The translations under genes were made by a program, and so were the position numbers. A DNA stretch of 37,461 bases from Neptuniibacter sp048548695 (GTDB taxonomy: Bacteria; Pseudomonadota; Gammaproteobacteria; Pseudomonadales; Balneatricaceae), in assembly GCF_048548695.1 (NCBI RefSeq), contig NZ_JBLYIF010000020.1; one strand, 5' to 3'. Shown piece by piece: positions 16,403 through 24,886 of this stretch. The stretch's first letter is position 1; each line of letters opens with the position of its first letter. The notes below the pieces were generated by a model. The model worked only from the letters and a program-made list of their open reading frames with translations, ran no database searches and had not been told where the DNA came from.

Positions 16403-17260
16403 GTGGCTAATATCCGCCATACCCAGTTTCATAATGCCCGTTTGACGGCCTTGGGCGTGGAACCGCTGACGTTGTCTCAGATGCAAGCCAAGCTACCATC
16501 AGGGCCAGAACGGGTAGAGTTCTACATGCTGATGTTGGTTACGGCTGGGCAGGGCAGGCATAAAGTCGACTTTGTTGACTACTCATTACGGCCAGGGAGT
16601 CTATTGTTGGTCCGGCCCGGACAGGTTCAGGAATGGCAGCTGAACGCCTCATTGGCGGCGGAAATTATATTAGTCGATCCTGCCTCATTGCCCCACGGAG
16701 AACTGCTGTGGGCAGCCGAAGCTGATTGGCTGGCACTGGCGCACTGGCCGAACCATAGTGAGCTCAGCGCTGAGGTGTGTGTGGAAATCATGCAGGCGGT
16801 TACTGCGCTGGGTCAAGACTTCGCGCTGTTTAATGGCTCTGAGCTGGATATTGCGCTGATCAGGCATCAGCTGCTTTGCCTGTTAATTCGAGTGGCCAGG
16901 TTACAGCAGCATCAGTACGCGGGGCAGACGGATCGTTCCCGGAAGACGTATCGGATGTTTATCGACTTGTTGGAGCAGCATTATCAGTCCTGTCATCAAC
17001 TGCATTTTTATGCCACTAAATTAGGTTTTGCCGAGAGTACCCTGAGCCGCGCCTGTTATCGCGCAGAGGGTTATTCAGCCAAGGCAGTGATTGACCGGCG
17101 TATTGCACTGGAAGCAAAGCGGATGCTGGTTCATAGCCAGGCCACGGTGAGTGAAATCAGTTTTTATTTGGGGTTTAGCGAAAGTACCAATTTCAGTAAA
17201 TTTTTTCGCCGCCTGGAAGGGTGTACACCGCAGGTGTTCCGGCAGTCGCGAACTGCCTAG
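16403..17260 (+). CDS. AraC-family transcriptional regulator
   Basis: Encodes 285 residues. An N-terminal cupin-like sensing domain (about 30-95, with GQGRHKVDFVDYSLRPGSLLLVRPGQ) is joined to a C-terminal double helix-turn-helix (about 185-285). The AraC signature is visible in FAESTLSRACYRAEGYSA, RRIALEAKRML, VSEISFYLGFSESTNFSKFFRRLEG and TPQVFRQ. The start is GTG at 16403 with AAGGGAG 7 bases upstream. It is divergent from the secreted SnoaL protein; local control of that gene is inferred from position only. Confidence 0.92.
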   Translation: MANIRHTQFHNARLTALGVEPLTLSQMQAKLPSGPERVEFYMLMLVTAGQGRHKVDFVDYSLRPGSLLLVRPGQVQEWQLNASLAAEIILVDPASLPHGELLWAAEADWLALAHWPNHSELSAEVCVEIMQAVTALGQDFALFNGSELDIALIRHQLLCLLIRVARLQQHQYAGQTDRSRKTYRMFIDLLEQHYQSCHQLHFYATKLGFAESTLSRACYRAEGYSAKAVIDRRIALEAKRMLVHSQATVSEISFYLGFSESTNFSKFFRRLEGCTPQVFRQSRTA

Positions 17261-17418
17261 GAGGGCCCGCCTGGCTTGCGTTACAGGCTCTGTTTGCGCT
17301 TATCGAGAGCTGAAATGACAGCCAGCGACGGAGCAGGTCACCTATAGTAAATGCTGGGGCGGGTATCTCCGCTTCGTCTTGTTTTGTAACTGCCAGAACA
17401 GTGCCGCAGGAGGCTCGC

Positions 17419-18357
17419 ATGACGACGCTTTATATCAGCCATCCGGAGTGTATCCGCCATGACATGGGTCAGGGCCACCCGGAAAGCCCTATGCGATTGC
17501 AGCGCATTGATCGTGCGGTTCAGCAGGCGCTGGCAGGTCAACTGCAGTTTCTGCAGGCACCGGAGGTCAGCCGTGAGGCGCTGCTACGGGTGCATCCTGA
17601 GGCTTACCTGCAGGATCTGGATGTGTTGTCGCCCAATCATGGGCACGCCTATGTCGATGCCGATGTGGCGCTTAATCGTTATAGTCTGGCAGCGGCCCGG
17701 CGTGCTGCCGGAGCAGCGATTGAAGCGACGTGCCAGGTGTTGAGTGGCGCAGTGGATAATGCGTTCTGTGCGGTACGCCCACCTGGGCATCATGCTGAGC
17801 GGGGTTCAGCCATGGGCTTCTGTGTCTATAACAATGTGGCGTTGGCAGTGGAGCAGGCATTGCTGGATGAAACGGTGGAGCGGGTGGCGGTGCTGGATTT
17901 TGATGTGCACCATGGCAACGGTACGGTGGAAGCCTTTCAGGACCGGCCGGAGGTACTGGTCTGCTCCAGTTTCCAGCATCCGTTTTACCCTGACCGCTTT
18001 GTACATATCGATCGGCCAAATATTGTTAATACACCGCTTCCGGCGGGAACCCGTGGCGATCAGTTTCGCCTAGCGGTAGAACGCGACTGGCTGCCTGCGT
18101 TACAACAGCATCAGCCGCAGATCATTTTTGTATCGGCAGGCTTTGATGCGCACCGGGATGATCCACTGGGTCAATTATTACTGGACGAATCGGACTTCAG
18201 TTGGGTCAGTCAGTTGATTATGGATGCCGCGCAGCGTTACGCCGGTGGTCGATGGGTAGCGACTCTGGAGGGCGGCTATAACCTGGATGCCCTGAGCCGC
18301 AGCGTGGTAGCTCAGCTTAGGGTGATGAGTGCTGAGGCTGCCAGCACCATCAGGTAA
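17419..18357 (+). CDS. Histone deacetylase-family (class II-like) amidohydrolase
   Basis: Encodes 312 residues with the arginase/deacetylase fold. Zinc ligands are Asp162 and His164 (DFDVHHGNGT) and Asp243 (SAGFDAHRDDPLG). The catalytic His pair is in RPPGHHAERGSAMGF (His124-His125), and the transition-state Tyr287 is in LEGGYNL. Bacterial members remove acetyl groups from lysines, polyamines or other small amides; which applies here is unclear. ATG 17419 is chosen because AGGAGG sits 5 bases upstream; the frame also opens at GTG 17401. It is convergent with uvrD, 29 bases apart. Confidence 0.93.
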   Translation: MTTLYISHPECIRHDMGQGHPESPMRLQRIDRAVQQALAGQLQFLQAPEVSREALLRVHPEAYLQDLDVLSPNHGHAYVDADVALNRYSLAAARRAAGAAIEATCQVLSGAVDNAFCAVRPPGHHAERGSAMGFCVYNNVALAVEQALLDETVERVAVLDFDVHHGNGTVEAFQDRPEVLVCSSFQHPFYPDRFVHIDRPNIVNTPLPAGTRGDQFRLAVERDWLPALQQHQPQIIFVSAGFDAHRDDPLGQLLLDESDFSWVSQLIMDAAQRYAGGRWVATLEGGYNLDALSRSVVAQLRVMSAEAASTIR

Positions 18358-18386
18358 AACAGAGTTATGCTGAGTCGCTTCTGGCC

Positions 18387-20588
18387 TCAGGCCGGTTGCA
18401 GATTGGCAAAACCCACCACTAGCCATTTGTTGCCTTCGTAGTCGAAATTGACCTGCACGCGCGCTTTAGGGCCGCTGCCCTCAAAGCTGAGCACCGTGCC
18501 TTCACCAAACTTCTGATGCATCACACGCTGACCCAGTGCCAGGCCTGTATCAGCGTCGCTGGTTGCCATATCCTGCGCAAACAGGCTGCTGCCTGAGGTG
18601 TTGCGGCTGGAAAGGGGGCGGCTGACAGAGGCATTAAGCCGAACTTCCTGGATCAACTCTGCTGGGATCTCACGAATAAACCGCGATGGGCGATTGTAGT
18701 TGTCCTGTCCGTGCAGGCGACGGGATTCGGCATAGGTAATAAACAGTTTCTGCATGGCTCGGGTGATACCGACGTAACAGAGGCGGCGCTCTTCTTCCAG
18801 CCGGCCAGGTTCCTCAATTGACATCTTATGCGGGAACAGACCCTCTTCTACTCCCGCCAGGAATACCTGCGGGAACTCCAGTCCCTTGGCAGAATGCAGT
18901 GTCATCAGCTGCACGCCGTCCTGAAACTCATCCGCCTGGGCATCGCCGGCATCAAGAGCGGCCTGGTCGAGAAATGCGGCTAGCGGGGTATTGAAGTTCT
19001 CATCGAAATATTCATCCCACTGGCTGTTGAACTGCTTGGCAGCGGTGACCAGTTCTTCCAGGTTTTCTATGCGCGATTGGGCTTTTTCGCCCTTCTCTTT
19101 TTGGTGGTGTTCAATCAGACCAGAGTGCTGAATGACATGTTCGGTTTGTTCATGCAGCAGCACATCTTCGGTGGCGATTGCCATCTGCTCGATCAGGTCG
19201 ACAAAGGCTTGCAGGGCATTGGCGGCACGCGCTGGCAGACGTTGCAGACCGAGGACTTCATGGGCTGCCCGCCACATGGTAATGCCCTGACTGCGGGCGT
19301 GTTCCCGCAATAGTTCAATGGTGCGGGTGCCAATACCCCGGGTAGGCACATTGATGATGCGCTCCATGGAGTTGTCATCATCCCGGTTACTCATCAGGCG
19401 CAGGTAGGCCAGTGCGTTTTTGATCTCCAGTCGGTCATAGAAGCGCTGCCCGCCATAGATACGGTAGGGCATGCCGCTGCGAATCAAGGCCTCCTCAATA
19501 ACCCGGGATTGGGCGTTGGAGCGATAGAGGATGGCGCATTCGCTGCGCAGGTTGCCCTGATCCACCCATTTGCTGATCTGGTCGACGATAAACCGCGCTT
19601 CATCCTGTTCATTAAAGGCGGCATAAAGGGATATGGTCTCACCCTGGCCGGCTTCGGTATGCAGTTCTTTACCCAGACGTCCCTGGTTGTGGCGGATGAC
19701 GGCGTTGGCAGCTTCTAGAATCGTGCTGGTGGAGCGGTAGTTCTGCTCCATGCGGATCATTTCAGTATCGGGGAAATGCTGGTTCAGATTCTGAATATTT
19801 TCAATTTTTGCCCCGCGCCAGCCATAGATTGACTGGTCGTCATCACCGACTGCCATCAATTTGCGGTCATTGCCACACAGCAGGCGCAACCAGCCATACT
19901 GAATGCTGTTGGTGTCCTGAAACTCATCCACCAGCAGATAGCGAAAACGGTCCTGATAGTGTTCCAGCAAGGCGGGGTTACGGTCCCGTAGCAGCTCCAG
20001 TGAACGTAGCAGCAGCTCGCCAAAGTCGATCATGCCACTGCGATTACAGGCTTCCTCATAGGCTTGGTACATCTGTAGCATCACCCGGTCGAATACATCG
20101 CCGTGTACCTCTACATGCTGCGCCCGCAGTCCTTCATCCTTTTTGTCATTGATATACCACTGGAACTGTTTGGCTGGCCAGCGTTTGTCGTCCAGATTCA
20201 GCTCTTTGGCCAGCCGCTTGATCAGGCGCAGCTGGTCATCACTGTCCATGATTTGAAAATTTTCCTGTAGACCAGCATCCTTCCAGTGAGCTCGCAACAA
20301 GCGGTGTGCCAGACCATGAAAGGTGCCGACCCACATCCCCTGCGGATTAATGCCCAACAGTTGCTCTATCCGGGCGCGCATCTCCCTGGCGGCCTTGTTG
20401 GTAAAGGTCACGGCCATGATGGAGTAGGGGGAGATATCTTCGGTCTGAATCAACCAGGCGATGCGATGCACTAACACTCGGGTTTTACCGGAGCCGGCAC
20501 CGGCCAGTACCAACAGGTTTTTCACCGGGGCGGTGACGGCGTGACGCTGGGCATCGTTCAGACTGTCGATAATATGGGTAACGTCCAT
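18387..20588 (-). CDS. uvrD: DNA helicase II, UvrD
   Basis: Encodes 733 residues (720 in E. coli). This superfamily 1A 3'-to-5' helicase acts in nucleotide excision and mismatch repair. The N-terminus (MDVTHIIDSLNDAQRHAV) is characteristic of UvrD rather than Rep. Walker A is AGAGSGKT (29-36), motif Ia VTFTNKAAREM, motif II LLVDEFQDTN, motif III AVGDDDQSIYGWRGA, motif IV LEQNYRS-like, motif V LMTLHSAKGLEF and motif VI RRLCYVGITRA. The C-terminal tail (about 680-733, QRVMHQKFGEGTVL) is the RNA-polymerase-binding Tudor-like segment. Confidence 0.96.
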   Translation of the reverse strand: MDVTHIIDSLNDAQRHAVTAPVKNLLVLAGAGSGKTRVLVHRIAWLIQTEDISPYSIMAVTFTNKAAREMRARIEQLLGINPQGMWVGTFHGLAHRLLRAHWKDAGLQENFQIMDSDDQLRLIKRLAKELNLDDKRWPAKQFQWYINDKKDEGLRAQHVEVHGDVFDRVMLQMYQAYEEACNRSGMIDFGELLLRSLELLRDRNPALLEHYQDRFRYLLVDEFQDTNSIQYGWLRLLCGNDRKLMAVGDDDQSIYGWRGAKIENIQNLNQHFPDTEMIRMEQNYRSTSTILEAANAVIRHNQGRLGKELHTEAGQGETISLYAAFNEQDEARFIVDQISKWVDQGNLRSECAILYRSNAQSRVIEEALIRSGMPYRIYGGQRFYDRLEIKNALAYLRLMSNRDDDNSMERIINVPTRGIGTRTIELLREHARSQGITMWRAAHEVLGLQRLPARAANALQAFVDLIEQMAIATEDVLLHEQTEHVIQHSGLIEHHQKEKGEKAQSRIENLEELVTAAKQFNSQWDEYFDENFNTPLAAFLDQAALDAGDAQADEFQDGVQLMTLHSAKGLEFPQVFLAGVEEGLFPHKMSIEEPGRLEEERRLCYVGITRAMQKLFITYAESRRLHGQDNYNRPSRFIREIPAELIQEVRLNASVSRPLSSRNTSGSSLFAQDMATSDADTGLALGQRVMHQKFGEGTVLSFEGSGPKARVQVNFDYEGNKWLVVGFANLQPA

Positions 20589-20666
20589 GCGGCTCTCGGT
20601 TAGGTAAAGAGTGTCGGATTATAACCAGCCGGGGCGCATTCGATAACCCTGATCAGGTCAGTGTTT

Positions 20667-21623
20667 TCAGGGCAGACGGGTCGGGTGGTCACGCCGGTCG
20701 ATCAGAATACGTTTCATCTCGTCCGGGTTTTTCAGTTTCTGGGCGCTGTGATCCTGCAGCCAGGGGATCAGGCGCGACAGCCAGAAGCGCATGGCGGCAC
20801 TGCGTGCCAGCACCGGCCAGGCGGTACATTCGCTGGAGGTGAAAGGGCGCACGTTAGCATAGGCGGTGAGCAGCGCGGTTTCCCGTATTGGGTCAACCTG
20901 CCCGCTAGCGGTGACACACCAGTCATTGGCAACAATTGCCAAGTCGTACAGTAAGAAGGCGCTGGCGGCGTTGTACAGATCCAGTACGGCGCTGATCTCG
21001 GTGCCGTTAAACAGCACATTGTCATGGAACAGATCGCCATGAATGGTGCCCTGAGGCAGGTCACTGCAGGTGTCGCGCAGGTGATCAAATTCAGCCACAG
21101 CTGCGTTAAGTAGCCGTTGATCTTCAACGGGTAGCTTAGGCATGATCAGACGGCTTTCCCGGCGCCACCAGAACACGCCCCGATGCGCCTGGCGCTGCAG
21201 GTAAAATTCCTGACCGGCGAGATGAAGTTGCGCCAGCACCCGGCCAATCGAGGCGCAGTGCGCAGGGGAGAGTTGCCCGGGACTGAGGTGCTCGCCGAAG
21301 AACCTGGGCTGAATCACCGCTGGGCGCTGTTTCAGGCGTTGCAGTCCCACGCCATGACGGTTACGGATAGCGTATGGCACGGGTATCTGGCGGTCGCTTA
21401 ACCACTGACAGAGTTCGACAAAGTACGGCAATTCATCTTGGGAGAGCTCCTCAAACAGGGTCAGGACATACTGCTGTTGCTGCCCATCCAGCAGAGTGGT
21501 CAGGAAATAGTTGGTATTTTCGATGCCGCCTTCAATGCCGCGAAAATCGACCAGCTCTCCCAGCGCATAGAGGCTTAGAAACTGGCGAATGTCGTCGGCA
21601 TCCAGTGAGGTATAAACAGCCAA
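20667..21623 (-). CDS. thrB: Homoserine kinase ThrB (APH-fold type)
   Basis: Encodes 318 residues and resembles the Pseudomonas ThrB, which has an aminoglycoside-phosphotransferase fold unlike the GHMP-type enzyme of enterics. It phosphorylates homoserine for threonine synthesis. Motifs are FRGIEGGIENTNYFLTT, VLTLFEEL, the catalytic loop IHGDLFHDNVLF and the metal-binding AVLDLYNAAS, ending in RFWLSRLIPW. The start is TTG at 21623, giving MAVYTSL, which lines up with the family start MSVFTPL; AGG lies about 8 bases upstream. Placement next to the DUF2782 gene and polA is as in Pseudomonas. Confidence 0.9.
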   Translation of the reverse strand: MAVYTSLDADDIRQFLSLYALGELVDFRGIEGGIENTNYFLTTLLDGQQQQYVLTLFEELSQDELPYFVELCQWLSDRQIPVPYAIRNRHGVGLQRLKQRPAVIQPRFFGEHLSPGQLSPAHCASIGRVLAQLHLAGQEFYLQRQAHRGVFWWRRESRLIMPKLPVEDQRLLNAAVAEFDHLRDTCSDLPQGTIHGDLFHDNVLFNGTEISAVLDLYNAASAFLLYDLAIVANDWCVTASGQVDPIRETALLTAYANVRPFTSSECTAWPVLARSAAMRFWLSRLIPWLQDHSAQKLKNPDEMKRILIDRRDHPTRLP

Positions 21624-21650
21624 GGTGTTACCTGTGAGTATGGGTTGTGG

Positions 21651-21932
21651 TTACCAGCGGAACAAAACCCATTTCGGGATCAATAGCTGGGACTCCTCGG
21701 CGCGGATAAAGTCGCCTTCACCGGGTGCTGGCACCAGATAGTAGGGTTTGCCGGATGAGGGTACCACTTTGATCTCTTTCAGCTCGCCGTTGATGCGGTA
21801 TTCGTAAAAGGTGCTGTCACCATCATGAGAGATGGTGATCTGGGGTTCATTTGCTGCCGGCTCTGGCACAACTTCCGCCAGGCTTAGGGGGGCAACAACC
21901 AGCAGCAAGGCGGTTAAGAGCAGCGATTTCAT
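21651..21932 (-). CDS. DUF2782 family periplasmic protein
   Basis: Encodes 93 residues. A signal peptide (1 to about 19, LSLA) precedes a short basic/acidic domain with the family motif ITISHDGDSTFYEYRINGELKEIKV and PSSGKPYYLVP. DUF2782 proteins commonly sit beside polA and thrB in Pseudomonas-like genomes and have no known function. AAGGA lies 7 bases before the ATG. It is 27 bases upstream of thrB and probably co-transcribed with it; it is divergent from polA. Confidence 0.87.
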   Translation of the reverse strand: MKSLLLTALLLVVAPLSLAEVVPEPAANEPQITISHDGDSTFYEYRINGELKEIKVVPSSGKPYYLVPAPGEGDFIRAEESQLLIPKWVLFRW

Positions 21933-21962
21933 GGCTATTCCTTTTTAATTCAGGCGGATTTC

Positions 21963-21991
21963 TTTAGACCGGTCAGTGAATCGACTATGAT
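21963..21991 (+). promoter_or_regulatory. Candidate sigma-70 promoter of polA
   Basis: TTTAGA (21963-21968, 4 of 6 consensus bases) and TATGAT (21986-21991, 5 of 6) are separated by 17 bases. Transcription would start about 25 bases before the polA ATG at 22024. Confidence 0.4.
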
Positions 21992-22023
21992 CGGGTGCTG
22001 AATTCACCAACACGGAAATACCG

Positions 22024-24786
22024 ATGAGCGAACAAGGTTTTGCACCCCTCTCACCTCTTATTCTAGTCGACGGCTCATCCTATTTATACCGTGCTTTTTT
22101 TGCTTCGCAACAGGCCGACCTGCGTAATTCTGAGGGTGTGCCCACCGGTGCCATTCGGGTGGTGACCTCTATGCTGCGCAAATTGATCAAAGATTATCCA
22201 CAAAGTCCGGTGGTTGTGGTGTTTGATGCTAAAGGCAAAACCTTCAGAGATGAATTGTTTGCCGAATATAAAGCCCAGCGCCCTCCGATGCCCGATGATC
22301 TGCGTAGTCAGGTTGAGCCAATCCACCAGATCGTCAAAGCCATGGGGTTGCCGATCATTGTTGAAGCGGGCGTGGAAGCTGACGATGTCATTGGTACACT
22401 GGCGCGTCAGGCCAGTGCCGCGGGCAAAGATATGTTGATCTCCACTGGCGACAAAGATATGGCTCAGTTGGTGGACCAACACGTTACCCTGATTAATACC
22501 ATGACCGATACTCTGATGGATGAGGCTGGGGTCGAAGAAAAATTTGGTATTCCGCCACAACTGATCATCGATTTCCTGGCCCTGATGGGTGACAAGGTAG
22601 ACAATATTCCCGGCGTGCCCGGTGTCGGCGAAAAGACCGCATTGGCGCTGTTGCAGGGCATTGGTGGCATCCAAGACCTGTATGCTAATCTGGATAAGAT
22701 TGCTGAACTCGGATTTCGGGGTGCGAAAACCATGGCAGCTAAGCTGGAGCAGCATCGCGAAGCCGCAGAGTTGTCCTACCTGTTGGCCACGATTAAAACC
22801 GATGTCGAACTGCATGAAAGCATTGATGACTTTGCTAAGCCTGCCCCGGACAGTGCTGCCCTGATTGAGCTATTTAAACAGTTTGAATTTCGCAGCTGGA
22901 TCCGTGAGCTGGAAGGGGCCAGCGCAGACAGTGTTTCTGCTGATACGGATGATCCAGCGCTGCCTGATGCGCCGGCCGAGGTTAGCTATGTTCAGATTCT
23001 TACCGAAGCAGATCTGGCGCCTTGGCTGGAGCAGTTGGCGGCGGCTGAACTGTTTGCTTTTGATACCGAAACCACCAGCCTGAATTACATGGAAGCTGAG
23101 CTGGTTGGCGTGTCGTTTGCCACCGAACCGGGTAAGGCCGCTTATGTGCCGGTTGGGCATGATTATATGGGTGCGCCTGAGCAGATCAGTCGCGAGCGGT
23201 TGCTCGAGCTACTGCGCCCACTGCTGGAAAGTGAGCTACACCTCAAGGTGGGTCAGCATATTAAATACGATATGAATGTGCTGGCGCGCTATGGTATCAC
23301 CCTGCAGGGCGTCGCCTGGGACACCATGCTGGAGTCTTATATCCTCAACTCCACAGCGGGACGGCATGATATGAACTCACTGGCCGAGCGTTTCCTGGGT
23401 CAGAGCACTATCCATTTCGAGACGATTGCCGGTAAAGGCAAAAAGCAGCTGACGTTTAATCAGATTGATCTTGAACAGGCGGCACCTTATGCCGCTGAAG
23501 ATGCGGACATTACCCTGCGGTTGCACCAGACTATTCATCAACGCCTGGCCCAGACTGCAGCGTTGTTGACCGTATTTACTGAGATTGAACGTCCATTGAT
23601 TCCGGTGCTGTCGAAAATCGAACGCAACGGTGCCCTGGTGGATGCCTCTCTGCTGGGTGCGCAGAGTGTCGAGATTGCCGAGCGGCTGGTACAACTGGAA
23701 CGGGAAGCGTTTGACTGTGCTGGACGTGAATTCAACCTCAGCTCACCCAAGCAGTTGCAAGAGATTCTGTTCGATGAACTGAATCTGCCGGTGGTGAAGA
23801 AAACGCCAAAAGGCGCACCCTCCACGGCGGAAGAGGTGTTGCAGGAACTGGCGTTGGAGTACCCGTTACCCAAGCTGATTCTGGAACACCGTAGTCTGAG
23901 TAAACTGAAATCAACTTATACCGATAAATTGCCGTTGATGATCTGTTCTGCCACTGGCCGCATCCATACCTCCTATCATCAGGCGGTGACTGCCACCGGA
24001 CGTTTGTCTTCTACCGATCCGAATCTGCAGAATATCCCGGTGCGTACTACCGAGGGGCGGCGTATCCGGCATGCCTTTGTCGCGCCGCAAGGTTACAAAC
24101 TGGTGGCTGCAGATTATTCTCAGATTGAGCTGCGCATCATGGCGCACCTGTCGGCGGATGAGGGCTTATTGCGGGCGTTCTCTCAGGGTGAAGATATCCA
24201 CCGGGCGACCGCATCTGAAGTCTTTAAGACTGCCTTGTCTGAGGTGAGCAGTGACCAGCGCCGGAGTGCTAAAGCGATTAACTTTGGCCTGATCTACGGT
24301 ATGTCGGCGTTTGGTCTGGCGAAACAGCTGGGCATTGGGCGTAATGAAGCGGCGCAATATATTGAGCATTATTTTGCTACCTACCCCGGGGTGCAGCGAT
24401 ATATGGATGATATTCGCACTCAGGCAGGTGAACAGGGTTATGTGGAAACGCTGTTTGGTCGCCGCCTTTATCTGCCCGAAATCAAAGCAAAAAACGCCAT
24501 GCGCAGACAGGCTGCAGAGCGCACTGCCATCAATGCTCCGATGCAGGGCACCGCCGCTGACATTATCAAACGGGCGATGGTGCAGATCGATACCTGGCTG
24601 CAGGGTCAGCCCTTTGATGCCCGCATGATCATGCAGGTACATGACGAACTGGTGTTTGAGGTGAAAGCCGAGCAGGCAGATGCTTTTGCGGCGGAAGTCT
24701 GTCAAAGAATGGCTGCCGCAGCCGATCTCGCGGTACCGCTGCTGGTGGAAGCCGGCATTGGTGATAACTGGGAGCAAGCGCACTGA
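22024..24786 (+). CDS. polA: DNA polymerase I, PolA
   Basis: Encodes 920 residues (928 in E. coli). It fills gaps and removes RNA primers. The 5'-3' exonuclease domain (1 to about 295) begins LILVDGSSYLYRAFFA and has GVEADDVIGTLA and GDKVDNIPGVPGVGEKTA. The 3'-5' proofreading domain (about 315-520) keeps its catalytic residues in FDTETTSL and AAEDADIT. The polymerase domain has motif A DYSQIELRIMAH, the O-helix RRSAKAINFGLIYGM and motif C QVHDELVFEV. All three activities look intact. It is divergent from the DUF2782 gene. The next gene downstream encodes a lipoprotein. Confidence 0.98.
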   Translation: MSEQGFAPLSPLILVDGSSYLYRAFFASQQADLRNSEGVPTGAIRVVTSMLRKLIKDYPQSPVVVVFDAKGKTFRDELFAEYKAQRPPMPDDLRSQVEPIHQIVKAMGLPIIVEAGVEADDVIGTLARQASAAGKDMLISTGDKDMAQLVDQHVTLINTMTDTLMDEAGVEEKFGIPPQLIIDFLALMGDKVDNIPGVPGVGEKTALALLQGIGGIQDLYANLDKIAELGFRGAKTMAAKLEQHREAAELSYLLATIKTDVELHESIDDFAKPAPDSAALIELFKQFEFRSWIRELEGASADSVSADTDDPALPDAPAEVSYVQILTEADLAPWLEQLAAAELFAFDTETTSLNYMEAELVGVSFATEPGKAAYVPVGHDYMGAPEQISRERLLELLRPLLESELHLKVGQHIKYDMNVLARYGITLQGVAWDTMLESYILNSTAGRHDMNSLAERFLGQSTIHFETIAGKGKKQLTFNQIDLEQAAPYAAEDADITLRLHQTIHQRLAQTAALLTVFTEIERPLIPVLSKIERNGALVDASLLGAQSVEIAERLVQLEREAFDCAGREFNLSSPKQLQEILFDELNLPVVKKTPKGAPSTAEEVLQELALEYPLPKLILEHRSLSKLKSTYTDKLPLMICSATGRIHTSYHQAVTATGRLSSTDPNLQNIPVRTTEGRRIRHAFVAPQGYKLVAADYSQIELRIMAHLSADEGLLRAFSQGEDIHRATASEVFKTALSEVSSDQRRSAKAINFGLIYGMSAFGLAKQLGIGRNEAAQYIEHYFATYPGVQRYMDDIRTQAGEQGYVETLFGRRLYLPEIKAKNAMRRQAAERTAINAPMQGTAADIIKRAMVQIDTWLQGQPFDARMIMQVHDELVFEVKAEQADAFAAEVCQRMAAAADLAVPLLVEAGIGDNWEQAH

Positions 24787-24886
24787 GTCTGTCCCATGAG
24801 CAGTGCATGGCTGTTCAGAATCGGCGAAGCTGATTAGCACATAATCCGGGAGGAAGCCGGCTTGAATCAAGGAGTGATATATTCAC

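Noticed and set aside
18357..18405. GGCCTCAGGCC inverted repeat between the deacetylase gene and uvrD
   Set aside because: The arms are short (4-5 bp), the loop is only 3 bases, and it overlaps the end of uvrD; there is no T-run.
22084..22815. 243-codon open frame on the minus strand
   Set aside because: It lies entirely antisense to the 5' exonuclease domain of polA, and its translation shows no domain or codon pattern of its own.
24166..24870. 234-codon open frame on the minus strand
   Set aside because: It overlaps the polymerase domain of polA antisense; it is a by-product of polA codon usage.
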